Origin: an uncultured Clostridium sp.
Lineage (GTDB): Bacteria > Bacillota > Clostridia > TANB77 > CAG-508
NCBI GenBank assembly: GCA_946500615.1
Contig: CAMMWP010000013.1
Coordinates: 1-44,028 of the forward strand
DNA: 44,028 nucleotides
Direction: 5' to 3'
Shown: piece after piece, positions 24,979 to 35,904 of the stretch
Layout of the letters: each line of letters opens with the position of its first letter
Numbering within the stretch: position 1 is the stretch's first letter
Made by a program: the position numbers and the translations under genes
Notes under the pieces: model-generated
Databases searched by the model: none
Seen by the model: the letters and a program-made list of their open reading frames with translations, nothing else
What the model was told of the DNA's origin: nothing

Positions 24979-25551
24979 TTATCCGTATAATTCTTTATAT
25001 ACATCATAATCTCTTAATATTTTCCTAACATAATTATTGGTTTCTTTATATGGTATATTTTCAATATCTGAACCATCTGCTTGTATGATTTGTTTTTCTA
25101 TCCAATTATCAACTGTCCCACTTCCTGCATTGTATGCCGCTAATGCTACTTCTACATTTCCATATTGGGTTAATAATGTTGATAAATATTTTGTACCTAT
25201 ATGAATGTTATTATCAATATCTAATAATTCCTCTTTTATATTCTCTGAATCAATTGGTATATTATTTTTTCTTGCTACATCTATGGCGGTTTCTTCCACT
25301 ATTTGCATCAATCCTATTGCTGATTTATTAGAAATTGCTGTATTGTTAAAATTACTTTCTGCTTTTATGAGTGCATATACTAGGTTTTCTTCCACATTAT
25401 ATTCTTGTGCATAAACAGATACTATTTCACTATATGTTTTGGGATATAGTATTTTCAATAATTTATCTTTAAATACGATAGCAAGTATGATAATTATGAG
25501 TATGATAATTATCGTACCGATTGCTATTTTACGTTTATTGTTCTTTAGCAA
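24979..25551 (-). CDS. Membrane-anchored lytic transglycosylase (SLT domain)
   Basis: Cleaves peptidoglycan glycan strands. 190 aa; TTG start with AAGGAG 8 bases upstream. An N-terminal membrane anchor (about 10-27) precedes an SLT domain with the catalytic Glu65 in IKAESNFN, SAIGLMQI (78-85) and AAYNAGSGTVDNWI near 137-150. Its size and form resemble small Slt/MltE-type enzymes of Clostridia, including those linked to spore or cell-wall remodelling. It lies between polA and sipW. Confidence 0.9.
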   Translation of the reverse strand: MLKNNKRKIAIGTIIIILIIIILAIVFKDKLLKILYPKTYSEIVSVYAQEYNVEENLVYALIKAESNFNNTAISNKSAIGLMQIVEETAIDVARKNNIPIDSENIKEELLDIDNNIHIGTKYLSTLLTQYGNVEVALAAYNAGSGTVDNWIEKQIIQADGSDIENIPYKETNNYVRKILRDYDVYKELYG

Positions 25552-25605
25552 AATGTTCTCTCCTTTTTAATTTTTAACTCCCTCATATTATTGTATAAAT
25601 ATAAA

Positions 25606-28308
25606 TTACTTACAGTCATACCAATTCTTCGCTTCTGAAATTTCTGCTACAAGTGGTATTGATAACTTAATTGCTGATTCCATTTCCTTTTTCATAATTT
25701 CTTTTACTTCTTCTTTTTCTCTCTCTGGTGCTTCAATCATCATTTCATCATGTACTTGTAAAATGATTTTTGCTTCTAACCCTCTATTTTGTAGTTCTTT
25801 TCCTACATTTATCATTGCTATCTTCATAATATCTGCTGCTGTTCCTTGAATTGGTGTGTTCATTGCTACACGATTTCCAAATTGTCTTACCATATAATTT
25901 TTTGAATTTAATTCTGGAACATATCTTCTCCTATGGAATAGCGTTTCTACATAGCCTTTTTCTTTTGTCTTTTCAATAATATTCTCCATAAATTCTTTTA
26001 TTCCTGCATATTCAGTCAAATATTCATCAATATATTGTTTTGCTTTTTTTCTTGCTATGCCTAGTTGTTCTGCTAATCCAAAATCACTAATACCATAAAC
26101 AATTCCAAAATTTACGGCTTTTGCATTACTTCTTTGTTCTTTTGTTACTTCTTCAATTGGTGTTTTGAACACTTTTGATGCTGCCTGTTTGTGAATATCT
26201 TCATTGTGATTAAATGCTTCTATCATATGCTTGTCTTGAGAAATGTGTGCTAATACTCTTAATTCTATTTGAGAATAATCTGCGTCTATATATATTTTTC
26301 CTTCTTCTGGCTTAAATACTTTTCTTACACGTTTTCCTAATTCAAATCTAGTTGGAATGTTCTGTAAATTTGGTTCTGTTGAACTAATTCTTCCTGTTGC
26401 TGTGATTGTTTGATGGAAAAAAGAATGAATTCTTTTTGTTTTTGGATTAATAAATGGTTTTAACCCTTCTACATAGGTAGAATTTAATTTCATTAATTGT
26501 CTATATTCTAGTATTTTTCCAATAATCGGATCTTCTCTTTTTAATTTTTCTAATACATCTACATCTGTAGAATATCCATTTTTTGTCTTTTTAATAACTG
26601 GCAATTGCATTTTTTCAAAAAGAATTTCTCCTAATTGCTTAGTTGAGTTTATATTAAATTCTTCTCCTGCCATTTCATGGATTACTTTGGTTAATACTTC
26701 TATTTGTGTGGTTAATTCTTCTCCAAATGCATTTAATTCTTTTTCATCTACATACATTCCATTCCATTGCATATTTGAAAGTACTTCTACGGTTGGCATG
26801 TCAATATTGGTATATAATTCAAAACTATTGATTTCTTTTAGTTTTTCTATGATTGTTTGGTTTATCTTTTCTATTATATATACGTAGAATGCATATTTTT
26901 CAGAAGTTCTTTTCAAATCTTCTGCTTGGTTTTCTTCAAATAATGTCATTTGTTTTTGATGATTTTCCTCTGTTCCAATATATTCTTCTATATCGATTTC
27001 TAAATATTGCATGGCTAAATTTTTAAGGTCTAACTGATTGTTCGTTGGATTTAAAATATATGCTCCTACAGATATGTCATTTTCTATTCCTTTTAAGGTC
27101 ATTCCCTTTTGCTTTAATAAAATATATACTTTTGTTAAATTGATACTTGTCTTTTTTATTTCTGCATTTTCGAATATTTCTTTTAATTTTTGAAGTTCTG
27201 TTTCATTTAATTTGATATAATATGTTTCTTGCTTTTCTTTATGAAAAATACTAATACCTGTTATTTTTTCTTTAATAATGTTTTCAGAACATTCATCTTT
27301 TTCTGTTTGTAAATAAAATGTCATTACTTTTTGTTTTTTGATACTATCTATTACATCTTCTATAGATTTTTCTACATGATTAAATTGTATAGCATATGTT
27401 TCTTCTTGGTTATTTTTTTCTCCGGTTAAATGAAATCGCTCAATATATCGATTAAAGTTCAATTCTTTAAATAATTGTAATACTTTTTCTTTATCCCATT
27501 CTGCTACTTTAAATTGCTCTAAGGTGTCTTCAATTGGTACTTCTAGGTTAATTGTTCCTAATGTTTTGGATAATTCTGCCAATTCTTTGTTGTCTTTTAT
27601 TTTTTCTCTTTGTTTTCCTTTTAAATCATCCTCGTTTTTCTCTACTTTGTCATATAAATTCTCGATTGAACCATATTTTTGAATTAATGATAATGCTGTC
27701 TTTTCTCCAATCCCCGGCACTCCCGGTATATTATCAGATGTATCTCCTTGTAAGCCTTTTACTTCAATCAATTGCTTTGGTTCTATTCCATAGGTTTCTA
27801 TAATTTTGCTTCTGTCAAATAAATCTGTTTCTGTTTTTCCTCCCTTTGTTCTAGGAATCCTTATGGTTACATTGTCTGTTGCTAATTGGAATGTGTCTCT
27901 ATCTCCAGATAAAATTGTTACTTGAAGTCCTTGTTTTTCTCCATATCGTGAAAGTGTTCCTAAAACATCATCTGCTTCATATCCTTCTTTTTCTATAATA
28001 TCAATATTCATTGCTCGCAATATTTCTTTTATTAATGGCATTTGTTCTGCTAATTCCTCTGGCATTCCTTTTCGATTTGCCTTGTATCCTTCATATAGCT
28101 TATGTCTTGCTGTTGGCGCTTTTAGGTCAAATGCTACTGCTATATATTTAGGATTAGTGTCTTCTATTAATTTGAATAGGATGGCTAAAAAACCATATAC
28201 GGCATTTGTATATTTGCCGTCTTTGGTTGTTAGCATTTTACTTCCCATAATTCCATAAAATGCTCGATTCATAATACTATTTCCATCGATTAAAACAAAA
28301 TTATCCAT
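25606..28308 (-). CDS. polA: DNA polymerase I
   Basis: Fills repair gaps and removes RNA primers. 900 aa: N-terminal 5'-3' exonuclease (1-~290, with GDRDTFQLA and GDTSDNIPGVPGIGEKTA), a degenerate 3'-5' exonuclease-like region (about 310-480), and a family A polymerase domain (about 500-900). Motif A is DADYSQIELRVLAH, the O-helix is in RSNAKAVNFGIVYG, and motif C is VHDE (852-855). The proofreading domain lacks the DxE catalytic pair (the corresponding strand reads TFYLQTEKD), as in many Gram-positive PolA enzymes. ATG start. Confidence 0.97.
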   Translation of the reverse strand: MDNFVLIDGNSIMNRAFYGIMGSKMLTTKDGKYTNAVYGFLAILFKLIEDTNPKYIAVAFDLKAPTARHKLYEGYKANRKGMPEELAEQMPLIKEILRAMNIDIIEKEGYEADDVLGTLSRYGEKQGLQVTILSGDRDTFQLATDNVTIRIPRTKGGKTETDLFDRSKIIETYGIEPKQLIEVKGLQGDTSDNIPGVPGIGEKTALSLIQKYGSIENLYDKVEKNEDDLKGKQREKIKDNKELAELSKTLGTINLEVPIEDTLEQFKVAEWDKEKVLQLFKELNFNRYIERFHLTGEKNNQEETYAIQFNHVEKSIEDVIDSIKKQKVMTFYLQTEKDECSENIIKEKITGISIFHKEKQETYYIKLNETELQKLKEIFENAEIKKTSINLTKVYILLKQKGMTLKGIENDISVGAYILNPTNNQLDLKNLAMQYLEIDIEEYIGTEENHQKQMTLFEENQAEDLKRTSEKYAFYVYIIEKINQTIIEKLKEINSFELYTNIDMPTVEVLSNMQWNGMYVDEKELNAFGEELTTQIEVLTKVIHEMAGEEFNINSTKQLGEILFEKMQLPVIKKTKNGYSTDVDVLEKLKREDPIIGKILEYRQLMKLNSTYVEGLKPFINPKTKRIHSFFHQTITATGRISSTEPNLQNIPTRFELGKRVRKVFKPEEGKIYIDADYSQIELRVLAHISQDKHMIEAFNHNEDIHKQAASKVFKTPIEEVTKEQRSNAKAVNFGIVYGISDFGLAEQLGIARKKAKQYIDEYLTEYAGIKEFMENIIEKTKEKGYVETLFHRRRYVPELNSKNYMVRQFGNRVAMNTPIQGTAADIMKIAMINVGKELQNRGLEAKIILQVHDEMMIEAPEREKEEVKEIMKKEMESAIKLSIPLVAEISEAKNWYDCK

Positions 28309-28472
28309 TGATTTACCTCCTAGTGAATTTTTTTTTTAGCTCTCAATATTCAGATGCTTCTTTTTATTTTTCTTGTCTTCTTCCTTTCTTCTATAAATTT
28401 TCTATTAAAGACATTTCTGTTTATTAGTTGTTTTATGTTAATTTATTGCAAGAATCCACTTTTTTAAGTCAT

Positions 28473-31223
28473 TTATTGACACCAACCTTCTTGTGGCAAT
28501 GCTGGTCTTTTTTTATGATTCTCATTTGCTAATTTTCGAGAATCTTGTATCTGTTTCTTCATTTTTACAATATCTACTTCCTTCATGCCTGTTTGCATCA
28601 TAATTTCTGGTATAGAACGATTTAAATTTATTAATTCTATTGCTTCATTTCTTTTAATGGCTTCTCTAATCATAGCCCTTAGTTCTTGTAACTCTTTCTT
28701 TTCTTGTACTGTCAAACTTGGTTTTTGCATACAAAATGTAATAAATCTATTTGCACTCTTATAATTCTTTTGACTAATGCAAGCTTTAATAAAAAATTTA
28801 TTATAGGTCATATTCGTCAAATCTAAATATTCTAATACACTTTGAAATGTTTCCATCGTTTTTTGAGACATATTTTCAAAATGCTCAACATATCTTTTTT
28901 GACATAATCGAATATATTTCATAATTTGTTCTCTACTTGTTTTGCTTTCTTGAAAATCATCTATAATATCAATACATGTATCTTCCAATTCTTCAAATTG
29001 TTTATCTTGTTCTATTTTTTCTTTTATTTGCAATATATATGTTTTGTCTTCTTCTTCCATTCGATTTTCATCTAGACTTTGTCCATCTTTTAACTGACGA
29101 TATATATAGTTTTGTATTGCTACTTGTCTATCTACGATTCCTTCATCATAAAAGTTATTCGCTTTTTGTTCCACTTGTTTTTCTGACAAATTTATTTCTC
29201 TTGCAATTCTCTTATAATCATATCCTTTTTCTAATAATGTTTTTAACCCTTTTGTTTGCATTTCTAAAAATCTTTTTTTATTATGAATATCTCCAGATAT
29301 TCCTAAAGCAACAAATGTTTCACTTGCTCTTGCACTATACATTTTATAATAAGATTGTTGACTAACTTCTAAAATCTTTTTAGCAAAATCTGCCTTTGAA
29401 AAAATTGTATTTGTTTCTTTATATATTTTATCAAAAAAATCTGGTGTTATGTTTTGTCTAAAATACAGTGCATATTTTCTTATAACTCTCGCTTTTAATT
29501 TTGCCATATAAGCATCTGATAATCTTAAATTTCCAAATATAGCTGTTTCTCTTCCCGTTTTCGCATTTTGTCTGATTACTTTTAGATTTGCATTTGTAAT
29601 AAAAAGTATTTTTTCTGCAAATTGTACTTCTGAAAGCTTTTCTCCATATTGTTGATATAGTCTCTGAAATTCTTGATAGTTAATCATGTCTCCTATACAA
29701 TGTTCTCTACTTTTTAAAAATTTAGTTCTTATTCTTCTAAATTCATCTTTACTAACTTTTTCGCTTAATAAGATAATTGTATTTTCATTACTATCTGCTA
29801 AAATAACTGGAATCCTATATGCCTTCATATCTAATATTTTTTCTCCAAAATATTCTTTACTCATTCCAAATCCATATGTGTCATATAGTTGTTGAAACTT
29901 TTGCCCTGATATAGAATCTCCTATATGTAATCTATTTTCTTTTATCACAATATCTCTTAACTGTTTCAATTCTAGTTCATTATACTCTTTAAAGTCATCT
30001 ATATTAAAAATTCTTGTTGTTTTACATTTTCCCTTTTTTAACTCTCTAAATTGTGTGACATTCATTTTTAAAATTTTTTTTGCAAAATCGACTTCTTTTA
30101 TAACAAATGCATACTTTTTATATAAATATAAAAATTCTTCATAAGTTATTCTCTTTCCTTTATAAATATGTTCATTTTTCTTTATTTCTTGAAATATTGC
30201 ATCTTCTATTTCTTGAGAAATATCTATATCTCTAAGAATGATTGAATTTGGTGAATTCCCTTTTTTCAAGTTTTTGAATCCTACTCTTGATATATCTAAA
30301 ATTTCCTCTGCAAACATTTCTTCTGATAATTTTCCTGCATATTTTTCATACAATTTTCGAAATTGTTCATATGTGATTTCATCTTTTATGTGTAATCCTT
30401 CACTTTTTATTGTATTTTCTCTTATTTCTAGCAAACTATCTAAATCAAGTGTTTCATCTTTCCAAATTTCTATTTCTTCTATTTTTTTGTATATAATTTT
30501 TTTTGCTTTTGCTTCCGAAATTCCCAATATGGTTTTAGCAAAATCATATTCTGTATACAATTCTTTTCCGTAAATCTCATAGATTTCTTGGAATTGAGAA
30601 TAGGAAATCTGATCCCCAATATGTAATTTTCTATCTTCTGCTATGGTATTTTTTATTTCTTTTATTGCAGTATTCGCTTCTCTAGTCTTTTTTCTTATTT
30701 CTTTTCTTATGACTTTTTTAGGTATTTCCTTGCAAAAATATATATCATCTGTTTTTGTAAAAATGGTTGCCCTATCTGTTTTATCATATTTTATACAAGC
30801 TAATGAATGACTCGAAATATCTAATATTTTCTCTGCAAACAATGTTTCTGATAATTTTGTAAATATTGATTGATACATTTGTTGTATTTCTTCATAAGAT
30901 ACTGTTTTTTCCTTTGACAATTCAAAATTTTTTATGACATATTGTTTAATAAAAAATATATATTCATCATCTATTTCTTCATTTTTTAAAATTCTACATC
31001 TGTTTTTCTTAAGACTATAATAATCACCTCTAGATAGATCTAAATAAATCTCTCCAAACACTTCTTCAGATACTCCTTGACCATATTGATTATATAATTC
31101 TAGGAACTGTTGATAAACAATGACATCATGAATGTGAAGTTTTTCTTTTTTTATCATTTCTTGCCTTAATACTTTTACTTGTCTTTTTTTAATATTTATA
31201 CTTCTCTCTACTGAAAATTCCAT
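28473..31223 (-). CDS. 916-aa protein of eight tandem HTH-like repeats, function unknown
   Basis: I do not recognise a named family. Residues ~27-630 contain eight copies of a module starting near 27, 103, 198, 275, 352, 430, 506 and 585. The spacing is 76-79 residues, except 95 once. Each module reads: L-H-I-x-D-x-I-x-Y-x-x-F-x-x-L-Y-x-x-Y-G, then S-x-x-x-F-A-x-x-I-L-x-I-S, then a helix with K-K. The second half looks like a helix-turn-helix, with FAEEIL-DIS-RVGFKNLKKG as the clearest example. A separate HTH (YKRIAREINLSEKQVEQK, 670-687) resembles sigma-region-4 domains. The last ~200 residues are helical and end with another possible HTH (SIPEIMMQTGMKEVDIVKMKK, 870-890). There is no signal peptide or membrane helix. 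ATG with AGGAG 7 bases upstream. Nucleic-acid binding is inferred. Confidence 0.75.
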   Translation of the reverse strand: MEFSVERSINIKKRQVKVLRQEMIKKEKLHIHDVIVYQQFLELYNQYGQGVSEEVFGEIYLDLSRGDYYSLKKNRCRILKNEEIDDEYIFFIKQYVIKNFELSKEKTVSYEEIQQMYQSIFTKLSETLFAEKILDISSHSLACIKYDKTDRATIFTKTDDIYFCKEIPKKVIRKEIRKKTREANTAIKEIKNTIAEDRKLHIGDQISYSQFQEIYEIYGKELYTEYDFAKTILGISEAKAKKIIYKKIEEIEIWKDETLDLDSLLEIRENTIKSEGLHIKDEITYEQFRKLYEKYAGKLSEEMFAEEILDISRVGFKNLKKGNSPNSIILRDIDISQEIEDAIFQEIKKNEHIYKGKRITYEEFLYLYKKYAFVIKEVDFAKKILKMNVTQFRELKKGKCKTTRIFNIDDFKEYNELELKQLRDIVIKENRLHIGDSISGQKFQQLYDTYGFGMSKEYFGEKILDMKAYRIPVILADSNENTIILLSEKVSKDEFRRIRTKFLKSREHCIGDMINYQEFQRLYQQYGEKLSEVQFAEKILFITNANLKVIRQNAKTGRETAIFGNLRLSDAYMAKLKARVIRKYALYFRQNITPDFFDKIYKETNTIFSKADFAKKILEVSQQSYYKMYSARASETFVALGISGDIHNKKRFLEMQTKGLKTLLEKGYDYKRIAREINLSEKQVEQKANNFYDEGIVDRQVAIQNYIYRQLKDGQSLDENRMEEEDKTYILQIKEKIEQDKQFEELEDTCIDIIDDFQESKTSREQIMKYIRLCQKRYVEHFENMSQKTMETFQSVLEYLDLTNMTYNKFFIKACISQKNYKSANRFITFCMQKPSLTVQEKKELQELRAMIREAIKRNEAIELINLNRSIPEIMMQTGMKEVDIVKMKKQIQDSRKLANENHKKRPALPQEGWCQ

Positions 31224-31297
31224 ATATTCTCCTATTTTTTTACATGTTTTCCTGTTATTTCTACTAAAATCATTTAAACTCTAATTCTTTTCACATT

Positions 31298-32776
31298 TTA
31301 AGAATTCAAAATTTTTGATTTTCTTGTTTTCTGAAAAATGTTTTTTAAATTCAAGCACACAAAAATTCCTAATATCATGAAAAAGGTAAAAGGTGTCCCA
31401 TTTCTCCATCCTTCTCCATTTATTAAAAATACTGCATTTGCAAACTGGCTGATAAGTGCAATTTGCACGACAAATTGTATCACTTCTTTTTTCTGCCACA
31501 TTATAAATGGAAATAACCACATAATATACCATGTTTGAAAATTGGTAATTAGTAAAAATAAGAATACTATTAAAAAATATTCTATTTTTCTTATTTCTTC
31601 TCTAAAATGTATCTGTTTTTTGTATAGTAAGGTTAAACATGTGAAGAAATATATGATGATAAAAGAAATCAGAAATATCCTATTTACATTAGCAAGTAGA
31701 TTTGGTATATCAAAATATTCCATTAATACAATATAAAAGTTTTTGGCAAATTTTTCTTGTTGTGTCATAATTCCATTTAATACTTGTAAGTCTTGTATAT
31801 ATAATATATATGTAATTGCTACTATAAATACAAATAGCATACCATATAAAAAACAATTCTTCAATCTTTCCCCTATTTTTTTGTCTCTAAGATGGTAAAT
31901 AATGATAAATGGCAATAGTAATATGGCAAAATATTTTATTGAAACTGCTAATGCTAGAAATATGAGGCTTATGATTAGTTTTTTCTTCTTTAATAAAAAA
32001 TATACAGCACTTAATAAAAAAGTAACCACATATATGTCATTATGTACATTGGCAATTCCTTCTATAAACATATATGGATTTAATCCATATAACAATACAA
32101 ATAATTTCTTTCCTGTGATTTTATAAATTAGATAACAGTTTAGTAAGTGTATCATCATATTGCATAGCTTGAACACTAGTAGGGCGATGTCAATGTTTCC
32201 AAAGGAAATTCCTGCTATTAGCTTGCATATGAATGTCCACACAGGTCCATATACAACTGTCGTGTCTCCCCAGTCGTTTTCATATCCTTTTGCTAGCACA
32301 GTATCTTGTTCTAAGTATTTATGATGATCTTCACTTTCTACAAAATCATGTATAGTTACATAATATGGATTTTGTCCATATGCACTGTCTAATCTTCCAA
32401 CTCCTAGGTAATAAAATATGTCTGAACTTAAAAATGGTAAAACGAGTACAAATATAAGTGAAATCACTCCAATGAAACTATATATTTGTTTTATATTTCT
32501 AAATGTGCTGTTTCTGTTTTTTATGATTAAACTATATGCAATTGTTAGTATCGCTAATATTGCTATATAGATGATTGCTTGGTCTATTCTATTAGCGTCG
32601 TTTAAACAAAATTTGAAATATTCGCTAAAGTTTAATACTGTTCTGTTTTGTAACATGTACCCTACTGATGGTACGGCAAACATGATTGATGCTAGTACAA
32701 ATATTATTAATAGTATTTTTTTATTTTCTATGATTGTTTGTATTTTTTCTTTCACTTGTTTTCTCTCTTTCTTCAT
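31298..32776 (-). CDS. Polytopic GT-C-like glycosyltransferase
   Basis: 492 aa with about 11-12 membrane helices. The first extracytoplasmic loop has SSDIFYYLGVGRLDSAYGQNPY (about 117-138), in the position of the catalytic acidic motif of GT-C mannosyltransferases such as the MptA/GT87 group, and NVHNDIYVV comes later. Such enzymes use polyprenyl-phosphate sugars on the outer face of the membrane. The sugar and acceptor are unknown. It is 23 bases downstream of another polytopic gene in the same direction. The ATG has only a GGAAA-type site upstream. Confidence 0.7.
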   Translation of the reverse strand: MKKERKQVKEKIQTIIENKKILLIIFVLASIMFAVPSVGYMLQNRTVLNFSEYFKFCLNDANRIDQAIIYIAILAILTIAYSLIIKNRNSTFRNIKQIYSFIGVISLIFVLVLPFLSSDIFYYLGVGRLDSAYGQNPYYVTIHDFVESEDHHKYLEQDTVLAKGYENDWGDTTVVYGPVWTFICKLIAGISFGNIDIALLVFKLCNMMIHLLNCYLIYKITGKKLFVLLYGLNPYMFIEGIANVHNDIYVVTFLLSAVYFLLKKKKLIISLIFLALAVSIKYFAILLLPFIIIYHLRDKKIGERLKNCFLYGMLFVFIVAITYILYIQDLQVLNGIMTQQEKFAKNFYIVLMEYFDIPNLLANVNRIFLISFIIIYFFTCLTLLYKKQIHFREEIRKIEYFLIVFLFLLITNFQTWYIMWLFPFIMWQKKEVIQFVVQIALISQFANAVFLINGEGWRNGTPFTFFMILGIFVCLNLKNIFQKTRKSKILNS

Positions 32777-32799
32777 TTTATAAAAATTTCCTATTATTT

Positions 32800-34287
32800 T
32801 TAAAATTTAAAGAACTGAAACACTTCTGGATAAAACTTTTCTAAAAAATTAGTTTCTGCATTTAAAAATGTTCCAACAAAATTAATTAAAATACTAATTT
32901 CTACTAATAAAAGAAGTGTTATTAATATGACTTTTTTAGTACTTTCTTTTTTTACATTTTCATACATCAATAACCAAATAAGCATTGCTAATACAGAAAA
33001 CATCCAAAAGAAATCAACTGCATATCGCTGTATAGTCCCTCCCATATACACATTTAGCATACACATTACTATACCAACACTTGGTAATAGTATCATCAGT
33101 CCTTTAAATATAAAATCTTTTGCCTTTTTATAATATTTATACCAGAAAATACATCCTATCATAGTCAAATTGAAAAATAAGATTCCACAGACAATCCCCC
33201 CATTATAATAGTTTGACGTATATCCTTCTTGACTATAGTCTGTATATATGTATGGATATTCTCCTTTCAAATGTGGTGGTTCTAGTAAATATTGATATAA
33301 TCCTTTGGGAATATCCTTATATCTTTCTGACAAATCTGTAACGTCTACTACAGTTAATTGATATTTCGCTCCAAATTCAAATATATTTCCAAACCTCGCA
33401 TAATTATATCCCATTAATGGAATGGCTACAAGGATATATGGTATCATTATACAAAGTAATGCGTTTTTTAATGTTTTACTTTTATATGCTTGTTTTATGA
33501 TTTGATATAAAAATGGTACTAAAAGAATTGATGTTAGTACCAATGTTGGCCTACATCCTACTGCTAGAGCCATCGCTAAACAAGATAAAAATACATATTT
33601 TAAATGAACTTTTTGGCTATCTTTAGTAGCCATAAGCATCCATATCAGTCCTAATTGAACCAAAAAGTAACCTGCCATTAATGTTAATTCATATACCCAC
33701 ATTCTCCATGTATTCCATATATATAGACCTGAAATCCAAGTAGTTATGATAAATATAAATAGTAGACTAAATGGTATCTTTTTAAACCAACGTTTATAGA
33801 TTTGTATGATTAGAATTGTGCTTGTCATAAGTGATAAACTGATAAATAAAAATGTTCCTATGCTTGTTGGTAAATACATCCCTGTCAATAATTTGAATGG
33901 AACAAACATAAGTATTGCTGGAACCATTCCAAAATACACGTAATATTTTCCATCATAATAGGCTGTATCAAATGAATATTCTATATCTTCTCTTTGATTA
34001 GGGTCATATGGATTTTCTAATTTTTTTAACTCTTCTGAAGGTTCTATGCTTATATTTGCTTTTCCTTCTAATATTGCATCTACTAAATACTTATTATAAA
34101 TGTCGTTTTCTTCTCCTAAATAATCTGATATAAAATTGGGTTTTATTGCTAGTAAAAAAATGAATAAACAAACAAAACCAATTATCATCATTTTTTGAAA
34201 AATCGTTCCTGTATAGGGTTCTTTAAATATTTTGGTCTTATATATTATTCCTCCTATTAATATCGTCAAAATCAATATTATCATCAT
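32800..34287 (-). CDS. Polytopic membrane protein, probable GT-C-type glycosyltransferase
   Basis: 495 aa with about 11 membrane helices. A large first periplasmic loop (about 50-115) carries NDIYNKYLVDAILEGKANI and a DTAYYDGKYYVYFG segment, typical of GT39/PMT-like enzymes. There is another extracytoplasmic loop near 320-375 and a cluster of aromatic residues. This pattern fits lipid-linked-sugar transferases. The two polytopic genes and the flavoprotein upstream form one unit with 14-23 base gaps. ATG with AAAGGGG 9-10 bases upstream. Confidence 0.6.
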   Translation of the reverse strand: MMIILILTILIGGIIYKTKIFKEPYTGTIFQKMMIIGFVCLFIFLLAIKPNFISDYLGEENDIYNKYLVDAILEGKANISIEPSEELKKLENPYDPNQREDIEYSFDTAYYDGKYYVYFGMVPAILMFVPFKLLTGMYLPTSIGTFLFISLSLMTSTILIIQIYKRWFKKIPFSLLFIFIITTWISGLYIWNTWRMWVYELTLMAGYFLVQLGLIWMLMATKDSQKVHLKYVFLSCLAMALAVGCRPTLVLTSILLVPFLYQIIKQAYKSKTLKNALLCIMIPYILVAIPLMGYNYARFGNIFEFGAKYQLTVVDVTDLSERYKDIPKGLYQYLLEPPHLKGEYPYIYTDYSQEGYTSNYYNGGIVCGILFFNLTMIGCIFWYKYYKKAKDFIFKGLMILLPSVGIVMCMLNVYMGGTIQRYAVDFFWMFSVLAMLIWLLMYENVKKESTKKVILITLLLLVEISILINFVGTFLNAETNFLEKFYPEVFQFFKF

Positions 34288-34301
34288 ATTGATATACCCC
34301 T

Positions 34302-35858
34302 TTATTTTTTTATTTCATGATATTCTTTTTCTGTATTCACTTTCCAAAGATTTGTCTTTTCTTTTCGATTTTCTTTTATATTGTTTACTGCTTCTATTGC
34401 TGTTAACATAGCATGATCCATATTATTATATCGATGTTGCCCATTCCTTCCAATACAATACAAATTTTCTATCTCATTTAAATACTCTATTAATTCATCT
34501 ATTTGGTCATATGTATCAAAATATGCAGGATATGCTTTTTTTACTTTTTCCATATGTGTATCTTTAATCATTGTTTTTTCTTCTATTATCCCTATCTTTT
34601 TTAATTCGTCTATTGCCATATTTCTAAAATCTTGTTCTTGCATATTCCATAAATCATCATTTTCATTACAAAAATATTCTAATCCAATCCAAATATTTTC
34701 TTCTGGCTTTTCTACTAAATAAGGTGACCAATTATTAAAAATTTGTATTCTTCCTACTTTTACATCTGGTTCTTGTACATATATCCAACAGTCAGGAACA
34801 ATATTTCCTAATGTTTTTATTGCTGTTTCGTTTTTTATTTTTAGTTTGTCGATTAAAATACCTATCGTAATAAAGTCTCTATATGGTAAATGGCTTGCTA
34901 TATTTAAGATTTTTTCTGTTGGTTTTTCTTTTTCTATATTTTCTATTAAGTCTTTTAAAGGCATTGAAGATATACATATATCCGTAGAAATTTTTTCTTC
35001 TTTTCCTTCATGTAAACACATGATTGTTTTTATTTTTCCTTCTTCTTTTATAATTTTTTTAACTTTATATCCACGTTTTATAATTACTCCATTTTGTTCA
35101 GCCATTGTAGCAAGCTGTTCCCATAGTTGTCCCGGTCCATACTTAGGATACCAAAATTGTTCTATTAATGATGTTTCTGTATTTTTATTGTTTTTTGTTC
35201 TAAAAAGTTTATACAACATGTCTTTTAAGATAACAGCTATAGAAAGTCCTTTGGCACGTTGTTTTCCCCAATCTGGCGAAATTTCACTTGGATGCCTTCC
35301 CCATACTTTTTCTGTATATTTTTCAAAAAACATACTATATAATACTTTTCCAAATCGATTGATATAAAAATCTTCTAGTGATTTTTCTTGTCTTTTAAAT
35401 ATTACACTTTTTAAATAACTACATCCTGCTTGTATTGTTTTTGTAAGTCCCATATTTTTTAAAGTCTCTAATTTAATTTCTATTGGATAATCAAAAAATT
35501 TTCTATCATAATATATTCTAGATATTCTATGTCTTATCAACATAACATTATCTTCTTTTTCTGGATCTGGTCCACCTTTTACTATTTCTGCTGTTCTTTC
35601 TAAAATTTTATCATCTAATGCTTTTTCTCCTTGTATTGGCATAATTTCTTTCCAAAAATTCATAATGGTTTCATCTTTTGAAAAAAATCTATGTCCACCT
35701 ATATCCATTCTATTTTGTTTGTATTTAATGGTTTTAGATATTCCTCCAATTTCCTCTTGTTCTTCTATTACCATTACTTTATATTTTTTTTCCTTTGATA
35801 GTTCATAGGCAGCAGTTAATCCTGCTGGTCCTGCACCTATTATAACAACTGTACACAT
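34302..35858 (-). CDS. FAD-dependent oxidoreductase, UDP-galactopyranose mutase-like
   Basis: 518 aa. The N-terminal Rossmann FAD motif is [19 protein letters not shown] (about 4-22), followed by IGGISKTI and [13 protein letters not shown], a pattern shared by UDP-galactopyranose mutases and related amine-oxidase-fold enzymes. A substrate domain (110-250) has [18 protein letters not shown], and the C-terminal FAD segment is [20 protein letters not shown]. It probably rearranges or oxidises a nucleotide- or lipid-linked sugar for the two transferases downstream. Gaps are only 14 and 23 bases. ATG with AAGGAG upstream. Confidence 0.75.
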   Translation of the reverse strand: MCTVVIIGAGPAGLTAAYELSKEKKYKVMVIEEQEEIGGISKTIKYKQNRMDIGGHRFFSKDETIMNFWKEIMPIQGEKALDDKILERTAEIVKGGPDPEKEDNVMLIRHRISRIYYDRKFFDYPIEIKLETLKNMGLTKTIQAGCSYLKSVIFKRQEKSLEDFYINRFGKVLYSMFFEKYTEKVWGRHPSEISPDWGKQRAKGLSIAVILKDMLYKLFRTKNNKNTETSLIEQFWYPKYGPGQLWEQLATMAEQNGVIIKRGYKVKKIIKEEGKIKTIMCLHEGKEEKISTDICISSMPLKDLIENIEKEKPTEKILNIASHLPYRDFITIGILIDKLKIKNETAIKTLGNIVPDCWIYVQEPDVKVGRIQIFNNWSPYLVEKPEENIWIGLEYFCNENDDLWNMQEQDFRNMAIDELKKIGIIEEKTMIKDTHMEKVKKAYPAYFDTYDQIDELIEYLNEIENLYCIGRNGQHRYNNMDHAMLTAIEAVNNIKENRKEKTNLWKVNTEKEYHEIKK

Positions 35859-35904
35859 AGCATCTCCTTTTTATTTTAAATCTACTATAAATATTTTCTT
35901 AAAT

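Noticed and set aside
25606..28308. Loss of PolA proofreading residues as a novelty
   Set aside because: Inactive 3'-5' exonuclease domains are common in Gram-positive PolA enzymes.
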